Assembly: GCF_003337415.1 (NCBI RefSeq)
Contig: NZ_QPJT01000025.1
Coordinates: 10,102 to 60,326 of the forward strand
Length of the DNA stretch: 50,225 nucleotides
Source of the DNA: Anaerobacterium chartisolvens
GTDB taxonomy: Bacteria > Bacillota > Clostridia > Acetivibrionales > DSM-27016
Direction: 5' to 3'
A model generated the notes under the pieces. The model worked only from the letters and a program-made list of their open reading frames with translations. It was not told the origin of the DNA and ran no database searches. The position numbers were made by a program, and so were the translations under genes. Positions 31,223 to 40,903 of this stretch are shown in pieces (the stretch's first letter is position 1; each line of letters starts with the position of its first letter).

Positions 31223-33040
31223 CTAAGAAGCTCCTTTCTCTTTAACCACAACAAATGCCGATGCCTTAAGGTCGGGATTGGAAATGCTTTGTACATTTAT
31301 TTCATAAACACCCTCCCGGTTGGGAGCGGTATATTCTCCGTTGGGAGCCACCGTGCCTCCGTTTTCCTCCACAACGGTCCAGTTGCAGGGAGTTTCGCCG
31401 GTGTTGTAGAAAATGGGCTTAAAGTATGTTGTCTCGCGGGGGGCAACAACAATGGTATTGGGCTTGACAAACAGACAGATATCCTGCCGCGATGCAGGTG
31501 AGGCCGAAGGCGCACCGGGTCTTTTAACGGCGTGCCACTTTATTTTAAGGTAAAGCGCAGAAGGCGCTTCAAGCAGCTTAATTCCCACGACAAAGGTGCC
31601 TCTTTCCTCATAATTCATGGCGGCGATTTCACAGGAGGGGAGCCCTGAACCGTGCTCGGAGCCTTGAAAAATTTCGGGGTTTCCATATGTGGTAAAATTT
31701 CCGCGAAAAAGCATTTCATTTACCGACGAAGACTCAATTCCCATAATAATTGTCACAGGGCCCTTACCCAGTCCATGCATGATTTCCTCTGAATAAAATT
31801 TTTGTTTGGGCCGCGGATTAAAGCCAAGGGGAATCTCAACAATACCGGAGGAGCTTGAGGGCTCACCGGCAGGGAGAGAAGCGGCCTCATTTCTTTCGGT
31901 GCAGGGCATGGGAGAAGCGTCGGGAGCGGGGCTGTCCTTTGCTAAAGAGGGAAAGAAGCAGCCAAGCCGGGTTTTAAGGTGAGAGATCTGAGGATTATAA
32001 ACATATTGGTTAAAGGGCATTGGCTTAAGTGACTCTATGATATATGCGGTGCTTGAACGAAAAATTTCTATCCTTGACAGGTAAATGGGAGAGTTCTGTT
32101 TGCTGACCGAGGCTTCTTCCATTGAAACCGAAAAATATTTCTGCTCAATCATTTGATACAGATCCTCCTGTGAAACAGCTATATCAAAAGAAATTGCGGC
32201 ACTTAAAGCAGGCAGGCCCTTTTGAACCTTAAATTTCAGGCTTTGAGGAACAACTGCTATTGACGCCTCCGTCGGGGTGCCGCCGGGAGGCGTGAGGGTA
32301 TACGTGAGAGTATGCTTTCCAGGCAAGCCCGCCTGCAAATCGTCAAATACCACGCGTATTGTTTCGGAGCCGTCCTGTGTATTAAAATATGGTGTATTGA
32401 TAATATATTCGAAGGAAAAATCCTGTTCGGGGGTATGCTTTACAATGTCAACATTAACATTAAAAGGGCCTGAGCCCGATATAATGCACGGCACGCTCTG
32501 TGTAACGGTTATGTCCTTATTTGAGAATATGACCTTGCGCGTAATAAAATCGTCTATCAGTGAATACGGGAGCGGTTCGGGCTCCTTATCGGTAATAAAC
32601 AAATGAAAGGATTCCTTTACGCGGTTGAATTCGGAAGAGCTTCCCGTCGCATCTCCTAAGGTATGTGCAATGGAATACACGGGGTCCGACAGCTCTTCGC
32701 TGTATTCTACGCAAAGATAAAGAACTGTCCCCGAGGACGCTTCATAGCCGTCGATGCCTGAAAGCTTGCGAATAATTGATTCGTATACCGCTATTTCTCT
32801 GCCGGAGCCGTCGATGGCCGCACCCGACTCTATCATGATGGAGCTGTCGTCTACGCTGTAAGTGCTGAGTCCGCATATAACTCCGCTTCCGAAAAGATAC
32901 CTGTTTAAGAATCTTCTCTTGTCGTTCATGTATTTTTGCTCCAGTTCAAAATCCGCGACGGTAAGAAGCTTTCCGTAAAAAAATTTATTTCTCTCAAAAG
33001 GGTAATAGTTCAAGTTTTTCAAGCGTATCATGCCTTTCAT
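31223..33040 (-). CDS. eCIS-associated protein with FFYGKLLT motif
   Basis: 605 residues, first gene after the leftward promoter. The start ATG at 33040 has no clear Shine-Dalgarno; an alternative ATG is three codons later. The N-terminus (NKFFYGKLLTVADFELEQKY, then DKRRFLNRYLFGSGVICGLS) is a pattern I associate with large uncharacterised proteins encoded in many eCIS clusters. The middle contains beta-sandwich repeats (PGKHTLTYTLTPPGGTPTEA) and the C-terminal ~90 residues resemble a bacterial Ig-like domain (YFKPIFYNTGETPCNWTVVE, APNGEYTAPNREGVYEI). No signal peptide. Likely a particle-surface or baseplate-periphery component; function inferred only from association. Confidence 0.7.
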   Translation of the reverse strand: MKGMIRLKNLNYYPFERNKFFYGKLLTVADFELEQKYMNDKRRFLNRYLFGSGVICGLSTYSVDDSSIMIESGAAIDGSGREIAVYESIIRKLSGIDGYEASSGTVLYLCVEYSEELSDPVYSIAHTLGDATGSSSEFNRVKESFHLFITDKEPEPLPYSLIDDFITRKVIFSNKDITVTQSVPCIISGSGPFNVNVDIVKHTPEQDFSFEYIINTPYFNTQDGSETIRVVFDDLQAGLPGKHTLTYTLTPPGGTPTEASIAVVPQSLKFKVQKGLPALSAAISFDIAVSQEDLYQMIEQKYFSVSMEEASVSKQNSPIYLSRIEIFRSSTAYIIESLKPMPFNQYVYNPQISHLKTRLGCFFPSLAKDSPAPDASPMPCTERNEAASLPAGEPSSSSGIVEIPLGFNPRPKQKFYSEEIMHGLGKGPVTIIMGIESSSVNEMLFRGNFTTYGNPEIFQGSEHGSGLPSCEIAAMNYEERGTFVVGIKLLEAPSALYLKIKWHAVKRPGAPSASPASRQDICLFVKPNTIVVAPRETTYFKPIFYNTGETPCNWTVVEENGGTVAPNGEYTAPNREGVYEINVQSISNPDLKASAFVVVKEKGAS

Positions 33041-33080
33041 AGTAGAATGGTACTAACATGCAAGCCTTGTGAATAATTGT

Positions 33081-33108
33081 ATTATAGAGCATATAAGCGG
33101 CTAATCAA
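33081..33108 (-). promoter_or_regulatory. Promoter of the leftward eCIS operon
   Basis: On the minus strand, TTGATT, 16 bp, TATAAT, ending about 40 bp upstream of the first leftward gene. A good sigma-70/SigA-type match; no operator recognised. Confidence 0.65.
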
Positions 33109-33222
33109 ATAAAAAAAGGACAAACTGTATCCCACAAGGGATAAAAAGCATAATGATAATGATGAAATGTCATAAGAAATATGAAGGGGGGTGAGTTAGT
33201 TATTTTAATTTTTTAAAAAACA

Positions 33223-33251
33223 TTGATAAAAATTTGTTTATATGGTACAAT
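33223..33251 (+). promoter_or_regulatory. Promoter of rpsB
   Basis: TTGATA, 17 bp, TACAAT. A near-consensus vegetative promoter about 120 bp upstream of the rpsB start, divergent from the leftward eCIS promoter. Confidence 0.75.
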
Positions 33252-33271
33252 ACTTAGCGGAAAAATACACA

Positions 33272-33334
33272 CGCAGCTTGATTTTCAAGCGGGTGCCGGA
33301 TGCTGTCCGGTGGCTTGTAAAAATGATTGCTGCG
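33272..33334 (+). ncRNA. Possible structured rpsB leader RNA
   Basis: Within the transcribed 5' region the segments CGCAGC (33272) and GCTGCG (33329) can pair, enclosing hairpins TTG-ATTTT-CAA and CCGGA-TGCTG-TCCGG. A GGAGG follows the closing stem. This looks like a small three-way junction and may be an autoregulatory ribosomal-protein leader. Inferred from pairing only. The remainder of the 330-bp gap (33041 to 33369) holds the two divergent promoters. Confidence 0.4.
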
Positions 33335-33369
33335 GAGGTATAAAACCTAATATTAAGGAGGATTTTTAA

Positions 33370-34203
33370 ATGTCGGTTATTTCTATGAAGCAGTTGTTGG
33401 AGGCAGGTGTGCATTTTGGCCACCAGACAAGAAGGTGGAACCCTAAGATGGCGGAATACATCTTTACGGAGAGAAACGGTATATATATCATTGATCTTCA
33501 GAAGACCGTAAAGAAGGTGGAGGAAGCATATTACTTCATAAGAGAAGTTGCCATGAACGGAGAGGATGTGCTTTTCATCGGCACCAAGAAGCAGGCTCAG
33601 GAGGCTATTAAGGAAGAGGCCGAAAGAAGCTCGCAGTACTTTGTAAATCAGAGATGGCTCGGGGGAATGCTCACAAACTTCAAAACAATTCAAAAGAGGA
33701 TTAACAGGCTCAAGCAGCTCGACGAAATGGAGAGCACGGGTGTGTTCGATGTTCTTCCCAAAAAGGAAGTCATCAAGCTTAAAAAGGAAATGAATGATCT
33801 TGAGAAAAATCTGGGCGGAATAAAGAACATGAAAAGGCTTCCCGGAGCTATGTTCATAGTAGACCCCAGAAAGGAAAGAAACGCTATACTGGAGGCAAGG
33901 AAGCTTGGAATACCTGTTGTAGCCATAGTTGATACAAACTGCGATCCTGATGAGGTGGACTATGTAATACCCGGAAACGATGATGCCATAAGAGCGGTTA
34001 AGCTCATTGCGGCCAAGATTTCCGATGCTATAATGGAGGGCAGACAGGGAGAACAGATGGATGATCCCGAGGCTTCCGTTAAAGAGGAAGCGGTTAAGGA
34101 AGTGGTTAAGGAAGTGGTTAAGGAAGCGGTTAAGGAAGTTGCTGAGGAAGTGGTTGAGGAAGCTGAAAAAGAGGCGGTTAGCGCCGGTGCTATAGATCAA
34201 TAA
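33370..34203 (+). CDS. rpsB: 30S ribosomal protein S2
   Basis: 277 residues, ATG behind AAGGAGGATTTTTAA. Conserved S2 segments: [94 protein letters not shown]. Beyond about residue 232 there is an unusual acidic-basic tail built of a 12-bp tandem repeat ([16 protein letters not shown]) ending near AGAIDQ. S2 binds the 30S head-platform junction late in assembly. First gene of the translation/isoprenoid/replication gene cluster; likely regulated through its structured leader. Confidence 0.97.
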   Translation: MSVISMKQLLEAGVHFGHQTRRWNPKMAEYIFTERNGIYIIDLQKTVKKVEEAYYFIREVAMNGEDVLFIGTKKQAQEAIKEEAERSSQYFVNQRWLGGMLTNFKTIQKRINRLKQLDEMESTGVFDVLPKKEVIKLKKEMNDLEKNLGGIKNMKRLPGAMFIVDPRKERNAILEARKLGIPVVAIVDTNCDPDEVDYVIPGNDDAIRAVKLIAAKISDAIMEGRQGEQMDDPEASVKEEAVKEVVKEVVKEAVKEVAEEVVEEAEKEAVSAGAIDQ

Positions 34204-34207
34204 GCTT

Positions 34208-34270
34208 AAATCCGGCATTAAGGGGGGTTTTAGAGGCTTTGCTTAAAAAACATCCCATGCCGGATTTTTT
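34208..34270 (+). terminator. Terminator or attenuator after rpsB
   Basis: AAATCCGGCAT pairs with ATGCCGGATTT across a 38-nt loop and is followed by a T-run (ATTTTTT). It lies in the 156-bp rpsB-tsf gap and could attenuate transcription into tsf. The rest of the gap is AT-rich leader. Confidence 0.55.
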
Positions 34271-34359
34271 GGTGCTTTTCAAGGATAAAAGACATTGTGA
34301 GAGTATATAAGTAATAATAAGGTTAATAATATAAATAATTTTATTACGGAGGTATCGTT

Positions 34360-35007
34360 ATGATTACTGCTGAGATGGTTAAACAGCTTCGCGAGAGGAC
34401 GGGCGCAGGTATGATGGACTGCAAAAAGGCGCTTTCGGCTTCCGAGGGAGATGTGGAAAAGGCTATAGAGGTATTAAGGGAAAAGGGACTTGCCGCAGCG
34501 GCAAAGAAGGCTGGAAGGATAGCTGCCGAGGGTCTTGTGGAGGCATACATACATGGAGACGGGAGAATCGGTGTTCTGGTTGAGGTAAATATTGAAACCG
34601 ATTTTGCGGCTAAAAACGAAGAATTTAAGACCTTTGTCAGGGATGTCGCAATGCAGATAGCAGCCGCAAAGCCGGAGTATGTCAGGAGAGAGGAAGTGCC
34701 TGAGGCCATTATAGAAAAGGAAAAGGAAATTTTAAAGGCACAGGCTCTTAATGAGGGTAAGCCTGAGAAGATAATTGAAAAGATGGTTGAGGGAAGAATA
34801 GAAAAATATTATAAGGAAGTATGCCTCTTAGAGCAGCCTTGGATCAAGGACACCGACAAGACCATACAGGTTCTGGTGAAGGAAAAAATAGCGGCTATAG
34901 GAGAGAATATAAACATCAGAAGGTTTGTAAGGTTTGAAAGAGGAGAAGGGATAGAAAAGAAAGAGGAAAACTTTGCCGATGAGGTAATGAAGCAAATAGA
35001 AGGCTAA
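34360..35007 (+). CDS. tsf: Elongation factor Ts
   Basis: 215 residues, ATG behind ACGGAGGTATCGTT. N-terminal UBA-like domain and the EF-Tu contact motif ([20 protein letters not shown], then [20 protein letters not shown]), followed by the core [20 protein letters not shown] and ending [20 protein letters not shown]. It is the nucleotide exchange factor for EF-Tu. The length is the short form usual for Firmicutes and Thermus-like species (about 200 to 215 residues, one core subdomain reduced). Follows rpsB as in most bacteria. Confidence 0.97.
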   Translation: MITAEMVKQLRERTGAGMMDCKKALSASEGDVEKAIEVLREKGLAAAAKKAGRIAAEGLVEAYIHGDGRIGVLVEVNIETDFAAKNEEFKTFVRDVAMQIAAAKPEYVRREEVPEAIIEKEKEILKAQALNEGKPEKIIEKMVEGRIEKYYKEVCLLEQPWIKDTDKTIQVLVKEKIAAIGENINIRRFVRFERGEGIEKKEENFADEVMKQIEG

Positions 35008-35009
35008 AA

Positions 35010-35047
35010 GTAAGAGAAGGAACATACCGTTATGTTCCTTTTCTTAC
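35010..35047 (+). terminator. Hairpin after tsf
   Basis: GTAAGAGAAGGAACATA pairs with TATGTTCCTTTTCTTAC (one bulge-like mismatch, loop CCGT). It starts 2 bp after the tsf stop. The 3' arm itself is T-rich but no long T-run follows, so read-through into pyrH is possible. Confidence 0.55.
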
Positions 35048-35137
35048 GAAGCTGTATTTATTAATTTTTAACGGCGGGCAGGATTTTAATATTTTTTGTA
35101 GAAAGTATCTTTAAATAGGAGAGCGGGGAACCAATAA

Positions 35138-35857
<720 letters not shown>

Positions 35858-35872
35858 TGAAGGAGGATTTTT

Positions 35873-36430
35873 ATGGGTAAGGAAGCTTATAAAGGCATTG
35901 AGGAAAAAATGAAAAAAACTATCGGCGTTCTGAAGGATGAGCTGGGAGGCTTGAGAGCCGGCAGGGCAAATCCGGCTGTTCTGGATAAGATTACCATAGA
36001 TTATTACGGCACTGCCACACCTATTAACCAATTAGGAAATATATCGGTACCCGAGGCAAGGGTTATTGTAATTCAGCCTTGGGAGTCCCAGCTTTTAAAG
36101 GAAATAGAAAAGTCTATCCAGAAATCCGACATAGGAATTAATCCCAGCAATGACGGCAAGGTAATAAGGCTTGTATTCCCCTCGCTTACCGAGGAAAGAA
36201 GAAAAGAGCTTACAAAGGTTGCAAAGAAATACGGTGAGGATTCAAAGGTGGCATTGAGGTCCATAAGGAGAGATGCCATAGAAACCTCAAAAAGCCAAAA
36301 AAAGAGCGGAGAAATTACAGAGGACGATCTTAAGGATATTGAGAAGGACATTCAAAACCTTACCGATAAATATATGGGTGAGGTTGACAAGACGGTAGAC
36401 GGAAAGTGCAAGGAAATATTAGAGGTGTAG
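35873..36430 (+). CDS. frr: Ribosome recycling factor
   Basis: 185 residues, ATG behind AAGGAGGATTTTT. Family hallmarks: LRAGRANPAVLDKI, YYGTATPINQLGNISVPEAR, QPWESQLLKEIEKSI, DIGINPSNDGKVIRL, FPSLTEERRKELTKVAKKYG, and NIRRD-like ALRSIRRDA. RRF splits post-termination ribosomes together with EF-G. Full family length. Next gene is 22 bp downstream. Confidence 0.97.
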   Translation: MGKEAYKGIEEKMKKTIGVLKDELGGLRAGRANPAVLDKITIDYYGTATPINQLGNISVPEARVIVIQPWESQLLKEIEKSIQKSDIGINPSNDGKVIRLVFPSLTEERRKELTKVAKKYGEDSKVALRSIRRDAIETSKSQKKSGEITEDDLKDIEKDIQNLTDKYMGEVDKTVDGKCKEILEV

Positions 36431-36452
36431 GTGTTTTTTAGAGGTAGGAATT

Positions 36453-36653
36453 ATGAATATACCTGATGTGCCGGGGCTTGTCTTAAAGGACGCTCTGGAG
36501 CTTTTGAAGATAGGCGGGATAAGTGTTAAAAAAATTTCCCCTGTTTGCCCTCCCAGACAGAGAACGGGAGAATACCATGATTTTTATAGGGTGGTAAGAG
36601 TTAAAAAAAATGATGATGAGACAGTAGAATTATTAGTGTGCAAACCCCTCTGA
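36453..36653 (+). CDS. Small PASTA-like protein
   Basis: 66 residues, ATG behind AGAGGTAGGAATT. The sequence (NIPDVPGLVLKDALELLKIG, then GEYHDFYRVVRVKKNDDETV, ELLVCKPL) has the P-D/VPG..L..A...L pattern of a single PASTA-like domain. No signal peptide or TM segment, so it would be cytoplasmic, unlike PASTA domains in Ser/Thr kinases and PBPs. Small proteins like this occur between frr and uppS in some Clostridia. Function unknown. Its stop lies inside the loop of a following hairpin. Confidence 0.75.
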   Translation: MNIPDVPGLVLKDALELLKIGGISVKKISPVCPPRQRTGEYHDFYRVVRVKKNDDETVELLVCKPL

Positions 36654-36666
36654 TGAAGAGGGGTTT
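36642..36666 (+). terminator. Hairpin over the stop codon of the PASTA-like gene
   Basis: AAACCCCTC-TGATGAA-GAGGGGTTT, a perfect 9-bp stem with the TGA stop in the loop. No T-tract follows directly, so it may be an RNA stabiliser or weak terminator. Confidence 0.5.
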
Positions 36667-36698
36667 GCTGTATAGCAGCACGAGATTTTAATTATGCA

Positions 36699-36727
36699 TT
36701 GTTTTTTTTATGAATTTTCTATATTAT
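36699..36727 (+). promoter_or_regulatory. Possible promoter for uppS-cdsA
   Basis: TTGTTT, 17 bp, TATTAT in an AT-rich stretch 50 bp upstream of the uppS start. Spacing is ideal but the -10 and -35 are imperfect. Confidence 0.4.
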
Positions 36728-36776
36728 ATTGTTTAGATGTAGGAGCTTTGTGATACAGCAATTTTTGGAGGAGTCA

Positions 36777-37526
36777 ATGTCTGTGTTTAGCAGGATATTT
36801 AATAAAAAAAGCCTTGAAATAGATAAAAGCGGGCTTCCGAAGCATATAGCGATAATAATGGACGGCAATGGGAGATGGGCAAAAAAAAGGGGATTGTCAA
36901 GAAGCCTTGGGCACAGGGAGGGCTCTAATGCTCTTAAAAGAATTACAGAAATTTGCAGTGATATAGGTATTAAATACCTTACCGTTTATGCGTTTTCTAC
37001 CGACAACTGGAAGAGGCCGCAGAGTGAGGTTGATAATCTTATGCAGCTTCTTATGGAATACTTAAAAAAGGCAGAAACAGAGCTGGCGGGGAAAAATAAC
37101 AGGATAAGGGTTTTGGGAAATAAAAGGGCGTTGTCTCACGATATGCAGAATGAGATAAAGAGGGTTGAAAGACTAACTGAGAGAAATACCGGGCTGTGCC
37201 TTAATATAGCATTGAACTATGGAGGCAGAGAGGAAATATTTTTTGCCGTAAAGGAAATTTTAAAAGAGGTTGGCCGAGGGAAGCTGAAGCCCGAAAATGT
37301 TACTCAGGAGGATCTTGCAGAAAGACTGTATACCGCAGGGATTCCTGATCCGGATTTAATGATCAGGTCAAGCGGAGAGAAGAGAATAAGCAACTTTCTT
37401 TTATGGCAGGCTGCTTATACCGAGTTTTGGTATACTGACGTGCTGTGGCCGGATTTCAGGAAGGAGCATATTTTAGAGGCCATTGCCGAATACCAAAGAA
37501 GAAACAGAAGGTTTGGAGGAGTTTAA
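36777..37526 (+). CDS. uppS: Isoprenyl (undecaprenyl) diphosphate synthase
   Basis: 249 residues from ATG 36777, preceded by TTTGGAGGAGTCA; the frame is open 48 bp further upstream without a good site. Cis-prenyltransferase motifs: HIAIIMDGNGRWAKKRGLSR (catalytic Asp and diphosphate-binding), GHREGSNALKRI, LTVYAFSTDNWKRP, LNYGGREEIFFAVKEI, PDPDLMIRSSGEKRISNFLL, YTEFWYTDVLWPDF. It makes the C55 lipid carrier for peptidoglycan and wall polymers. Followed with 1 bp gap by cdsA. Confidence 0.95.
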   Translation: MSVFSRIFNKKSLEIDKSGLPKHIAIIMDGNGRWAKKRGLSRSLGHREGSNALKRITEICSDIGIKYLTVYAFSTDNWKRPQSEVDNLMQLLMEYLKKAETELAGKNNRIRVLGNKRALSHDMQNEIKRVERLTERNTGLCLNIALNYGGREEIFFAVKEILKEVGRGKLKPENVTQEDLAERLYTAGIPDPDLMIRSSGEKRISNFLLWQAAYTEFWYTDVLWPDFRKEHILEAIAEYQRRNRRFGGV

Positions 37527-37527
37527 C

Positions 37528-38373
37528 TTGAATAAGACACGAATTAGAATTATAAGCTCTATAGTCGGAATAATCCTTTTGCTTGCGGTAGTGCTGGCAG
37601 GCAATCTGGTCTTGGCGGTTTTTGTGACGCTTTTGGCCTTGATAGGGATTCATGAGTTCTATAACGCCGCTTCAAATAAAGGAATCAAGCCCATAAGGCC
37701 GGTAGGGTACATATGGTGCTTTATTATTTTTTTTGCCGGCCTTCATACGGGAAGTGCTGCATTAAGCCTCCCCGCAAGTGTACATAGCTTTGCTCTGGCC
37801 TTGTTTGTCACCATTATTGTTCTGTTTTCGGCAGTGGTATTCTCTCAAAACAAATTTAATATAAATGACATCTCAGTGACTTTGTTCGGAATAGTTTATA
37901 TTGTTTTTTTGCTGTCCTTTATTGTTCTTACGAGAAATCTTGCGGGAGGCGCGTTTTTTATATGGATGATATTTATAGGGGCATGGGCGACAGACACCTT
38001 TGCTTATTTTTCAGGCATACTTCTTGGCAAAACCAAAATTCTGCCGGTGATTAGTCCTAAAAAGTCTTTGGAGGGCTCGATAGGAGGAGCAGCGGGGTGT
38101 ATCGCTGTTATGCTGCTGTACGGAGTCATTATAAATAAAAACGGTTGGGTGGGAGATGGAATTGCTCTGTACCACTTTGTAATAATAGGGGCTGTTTGCG
38201 GGGTGATATCACAGATAGGGGATTGGGCTGCTTCGGCGGTAAAGAGGTTTGTGGGAGTGAAGGACTACGGAAGCATAATGCCGGGGCACGGGGGAGTGCT
38301 GGACAGGTTTGACAGCATACTGTTTGTAGCTCCGGTTGTATATTTTTATTTAAAGACAATAATTCATTTGTAA
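37528..38373 (+). CDS. cdsA: Phosphatidate cytidylyltransferase
   Basis: 281 residues from TTG 37528, chosen because GGAGGAGTTTAAC precedes it and uppS ends 2 bp upstream; the frame extends upstream into uppS. Multi-TM protein (about 7 to 8 helices, first IISSIVGIILLLAVVLAGNL). The signature lies near the C-terminus: SQIGDWAASAVKRFVGVKDY then PGHGGVLDRFDS, which binds Mg2+ and CTP. It makes CDP-diacylglycerol in the membrane for phospholipid synthesis. Full length. Confidence 0.95.
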   Translation: MNKTRIRIISSIVGIILLLAVVLAGNLVLAVFVTLLALIGIHEFYNAASNKGIKPIRPVGYIWCFIIFFAGLHTGSAALSLPASVHSFALALFVTIIVLFSAVVFSQNKFNINDISVTLFGIVYIVFLLSFIVLTRNLAGGAFFIWMIFIGAWATDTFAYFSGILLGKTKILPVISPKKSLEGSIGGAAGCIAVMLLYGVIINKNGWVGDGIALYHFVIIGAVCGVISQIGDWAASAVKRFVGVKDYGSIMPGHGGVLDRFDSILFVAPVVYFYLKTIIHL

Positions 38374-38375
38374 TT

Positions 38376-38410
38376 TTATATAGGACACGATAAAGATTTT
38401 ACAAACATAA
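38376..38410 (+). repeat. Solo end of MITE-like element B upstream of dxr
   Basis: TATATAGGACACGATAAAG followed by ATTTTACAAACATA matches the right terminal repeat of the element at 17746 to 17955 (reverse complement) with about three mismatches. No second end is visible nearby. It lies in the 58-bp cdsA-dxr gap. Confidence 0.55.
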
Positions 38411-38431
38411 TTTACAGGGAGTTTTACATAA

Positions 38432-39580
38432 ATGGTTAAAAAAATTTCTATTTTAGGTTCGACAGGGTCTGTGGGAATACAAAGCCTTGATGTGGCGCGC
38501 AATCTTGCGCTGGAGGTACTGGGGATAAGCGGATGGTCAAATATTGATTTGCTGGAGAGCCAGATAAGGGAGTTTAGGCCGAGGGTTGCGTCGGTAGAAG
38601 GCCCGGAGCTTGCTAAGGAGCTGGAAGTAAGGGTCAGGGGCATAGGAACAGAGATCTTTTACGGAACTGAAGGCATGAGGGCTGTTGCCTCGGTTGATGA
38701 GGCGCAGATGGTAATAAATTCTGTTGTGGGAATTGCGGGGCTTATACCCACCATGGAGGCAATAAAAAACCGAAAGGATGTGGCTCTGGCAAATAAGGAG
38801 ACTCTCGTTACGGCGGGAGGGCTTGTCATGTCGGCAGCTAAAGATAATAACGTGAGGATACTTCCCGTTGACAGTGAGCATTGCGCTATTTTCCAATGCC
38901 TTATGGGAAACAGTGATAAAAATATACGCAAGGTTATACTTACGGCTTCGGGAGGTCCATTTAAGGGAAGAAGCCTTGAGGAGCTTAAGGCGGTTACTGT
39001 CCAGCAGGCTCTGAGGCACCCCAACTGGACCATGGGAAAGAAAATCACAATTGATTCGGCGACTCTTATGAATAAGGGGCTGGAGGTGATAGAGGCAAGA
39101 TGGCTTTTTGATCTTAGGCCCGATCAGATAGAGGTGATAGTTCATCCCCAGAGCATAGTGCATTCAATGGTGGAGTATATTGACGGAGCTGTAATGGCGC
39201 AGCTTGGGTCCCCCGATATGAGGCTTCCGATACAGTTTGCGCTTACATACCCCGGGAGGGCGGGAAATGAGTTCCCCAGGCTTGACTTCTCAAGTCTTGG
39301 GGCATTAACCTTTGAAAAGCCCGATTATGAAGCCTTTCCATGTCTGGAGTATGCATTCCGGGCATTGGATTTGGGAGGAACAATGCCCGCTGTTTTGAAC
39401 GCCGCCAATGAGGTGGCTGTAAAGGCCTTTCTTGACGAAAGGGCGAGGTTTGCCGATATACCTGAAATTATAGGGATGGCTATGGATAAACATACGGTGA
39501 ATAATAATCCATGCCTTGGCGATATAATAGAAGTAGATACTTGGGCTAGGGAAGAGGCTGCAGCGTATTTGCAGCGGTGA
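38432..39580 (+). CDS. dxr: 1-deoxy-D-xylulose 5-phosphate reductoisomerase
   Basis: 382 residues, ATG behind ACAGGGAGTTTTACATAA. NADPH-binding KKISILGSTGSVGIQSLDVA, then VALANKETLVTAGGLV, the metal and substrate residues PVDSEHCAIFQCL, ILTASGGPFKG, MGKKITIDSATLMNKGLEVI, VHPQSIVHSMVEYIDG. Second step of the MEP isoprenoid pathway, supplying uppS through IPP/DMAPP. ispG of the same pathway is two genes downstream. Confidence 0.96.
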   Translation: MVKKISILGSTGSVGIQSLDVARNLALEVLGISGWSNIDLLESQIREFRPRVASVEGPELAKELEVRVRGIGTEIFYGTEGMRAVASVDEAQMVINSVVGIAGLIPTMEAIKNRKDVALANKETLVTAGGLVMSAAKDNNVRILPVDSEHCAIFQCLMGNSDKNIRKVILTASGGPFKGRSLEELKAVTVQQALRHPNWTMGKKITIDSATLMNKGLEVIEARWLFDLRPDQIEVIVHPQSIVHSMVEYIDGAVMAQLGSPDMRLPIQFALTYPGRAGNEFPRLDFSSLGALTFEKPDYEAFPCLEYAFRALDLGGTMPAVLNAANEVAVKAFLDERARFADIPEIIGMAMDKHTVNNNPCLGDIIEVDTWAREEAAAYLQR

Positions 39581-39597
39581 AATGGAGGATAATATTT

Positions 39598-40887
39598 ATG
39601 AGCATTCTGGTTGCTATTCTTGCTTTGAGCTTTTTAATTGTTGTGCATGAGTTCGGACACTTTATTGTGGCAAAGCTGTCAGGGATAAAGGTGCTTGACT
39701 TCTCACTTTTTATGGGCCCCAAGCTTTTCAGCTTTCGTCGGGGGGAGACGCTGTACTCTGTAAGGCTTATTCCTTTGGGGGGATACGTGAGAATGGAGGG
39801 CGAGGAGCAGAAATCTGATGATTTGAGGGCATACAACAACAAGCCTGTGCTTGTAAGGGCTGCCGTTATAGCGGCAGGGCCTGTTATGAATATAATTACC
39901 GCAATAATTCTTATTACAATAATAACCTCCGTTGCAGGCTACAGCACAAACGAGGTGTCCTTTGTAGCCCCCACGACGGCTGCTGCCGAGGCGCAGATAC
40001 AGGCTGGGGACAGGATTGTTTCTTATGACAATAAAAGAGTATACCATCCCAATGACATAGGGCTGTTTGTTTACGGAACCAAGGGAAAGATTGTGAATGT
40101 TGAGATAGAAAGAGGCAATGAGAAAATGACTGTTGAGGTAAAGCCCGAAACAATCCCTGCGGAAAGATACATTTTGGGGTTCGGCCCTCAAAAGGGATAT
40201 GGGGAAGGCTCCAATGCCGTAAAGACGGTGCAGGAGAACTCAAATGCCTTTAAGGCGGGGCTTAAGCCCGGGGATGTTATAACTGGGTTAAATGGCGTGG
40301 CTATAGAAAACAACAGGCAGATAAGGGATTTCATGACGGTAAACAAGGATAATCCCGTAGATGTTACCGTTAACCGAGGGGGAGAGGAGGTAGCTCTTAA
40401 AATCACTCCTATTGTCACAAAAGGACAGGAGATGTATGAGGTGGGCATGGATTTTAAGAGGACAAAAAGCGGGCTTGCAAGCACTGTGAAAAATTCAGCC
40501 ATTTATGCGTACACATTGTCACGCAATGTTTACTACTCACTTACCTGGCTGGTGACAGGAAAGGTTTCCTTAAACCAGATGTCGGGACCCGTCGGAATAG
40601 TAAATGCAATAGGTGATGTCGTTGAAATGAGCCCCACTCTCTCGGACAGGATATTGAACCTTCTAAGTGTAGTTGCGTTTATAAGCATAAATCTGGGGCT
40701 GTTTAACCTTATTCCTTTCCCTGCCCTTGACGGAAGCAAGCTGATACTTCTTGCGGTAGAGGGAATAAGGAGAAAGGCAATTCCGCCTGAAAAGGAGGCG
40801 TTTATATCTCTCATAGGGCTTGTACTGCTGGTAATGCTCATGATATTTGCCACGTATAATGATATTCTGCGCCTGAGCGGAGGATGA
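39598..40887 (+). CDS. rseP: Site-2 metalloprotease RseP
   Basis: 429 residues from ATG 39598, preceded by AATGGAGGATAATATTT; the frame opens earlier at a GTG overlapping the dxr stop. Zinc motif HEFGH in the first TM helix, a PDZ domain (about 125 to 290, [20 protein letters not shown]), and the third metal ligand in [20 protein letters not shown] (LDG; usual DGG is DGS here). Four predicted TM helices. It performs intramembrane cleavage of anti-sigma factors and remnant signal peptides in the family. Confidence 0.94.
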   Translation: MSILVAILALSFLIVVHEFGHFIVAKLSGIKVLDFSLFMGPKLFSFRRGETLYSVRLIPLGGYVRMEGEEQKSDDLRAYNNKPVLVRAAVIAAGPVMNIITAIILITIITSVAGYSTNEVSFVAPTTAAAEAQIQAGDRIVSYDNKRVYHPNDIGLFVYGTKGKIVNVEIERGNEKMTVEVKPETIPAERYILGFGPQKGYGEGSNAVKTVQENSNAFKAGLKPGDVITGLNGVAIENNRQIRDFMTVNKDNPVDVTVNRGGEEVALKITPIVTKGQEMYEVGMDFKRTKSGLASTVKNSAIYAYTLSRNVYYSLTWLVTGKVSLNQMSGPVGIVNAIGDVVEMSPTLSDRILNLLSVVAFISINLGLFNLIPFPALDGSKLILLAVEGIRRKAIPPEKEAFISLIGLVLLVMLMIFATYNDILRLSGG

Positions 40888-40903
40888 GCAGAAGGGGTTA
40901 GGG

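Noticed and set aside
33238-34218. Long antisense frame (326 codons) over rpsB
   Set aside because: It is the complement of the conserved rpsB gene; its FLNHFLN-like repeats come from the rpsB 12-bp repeats.
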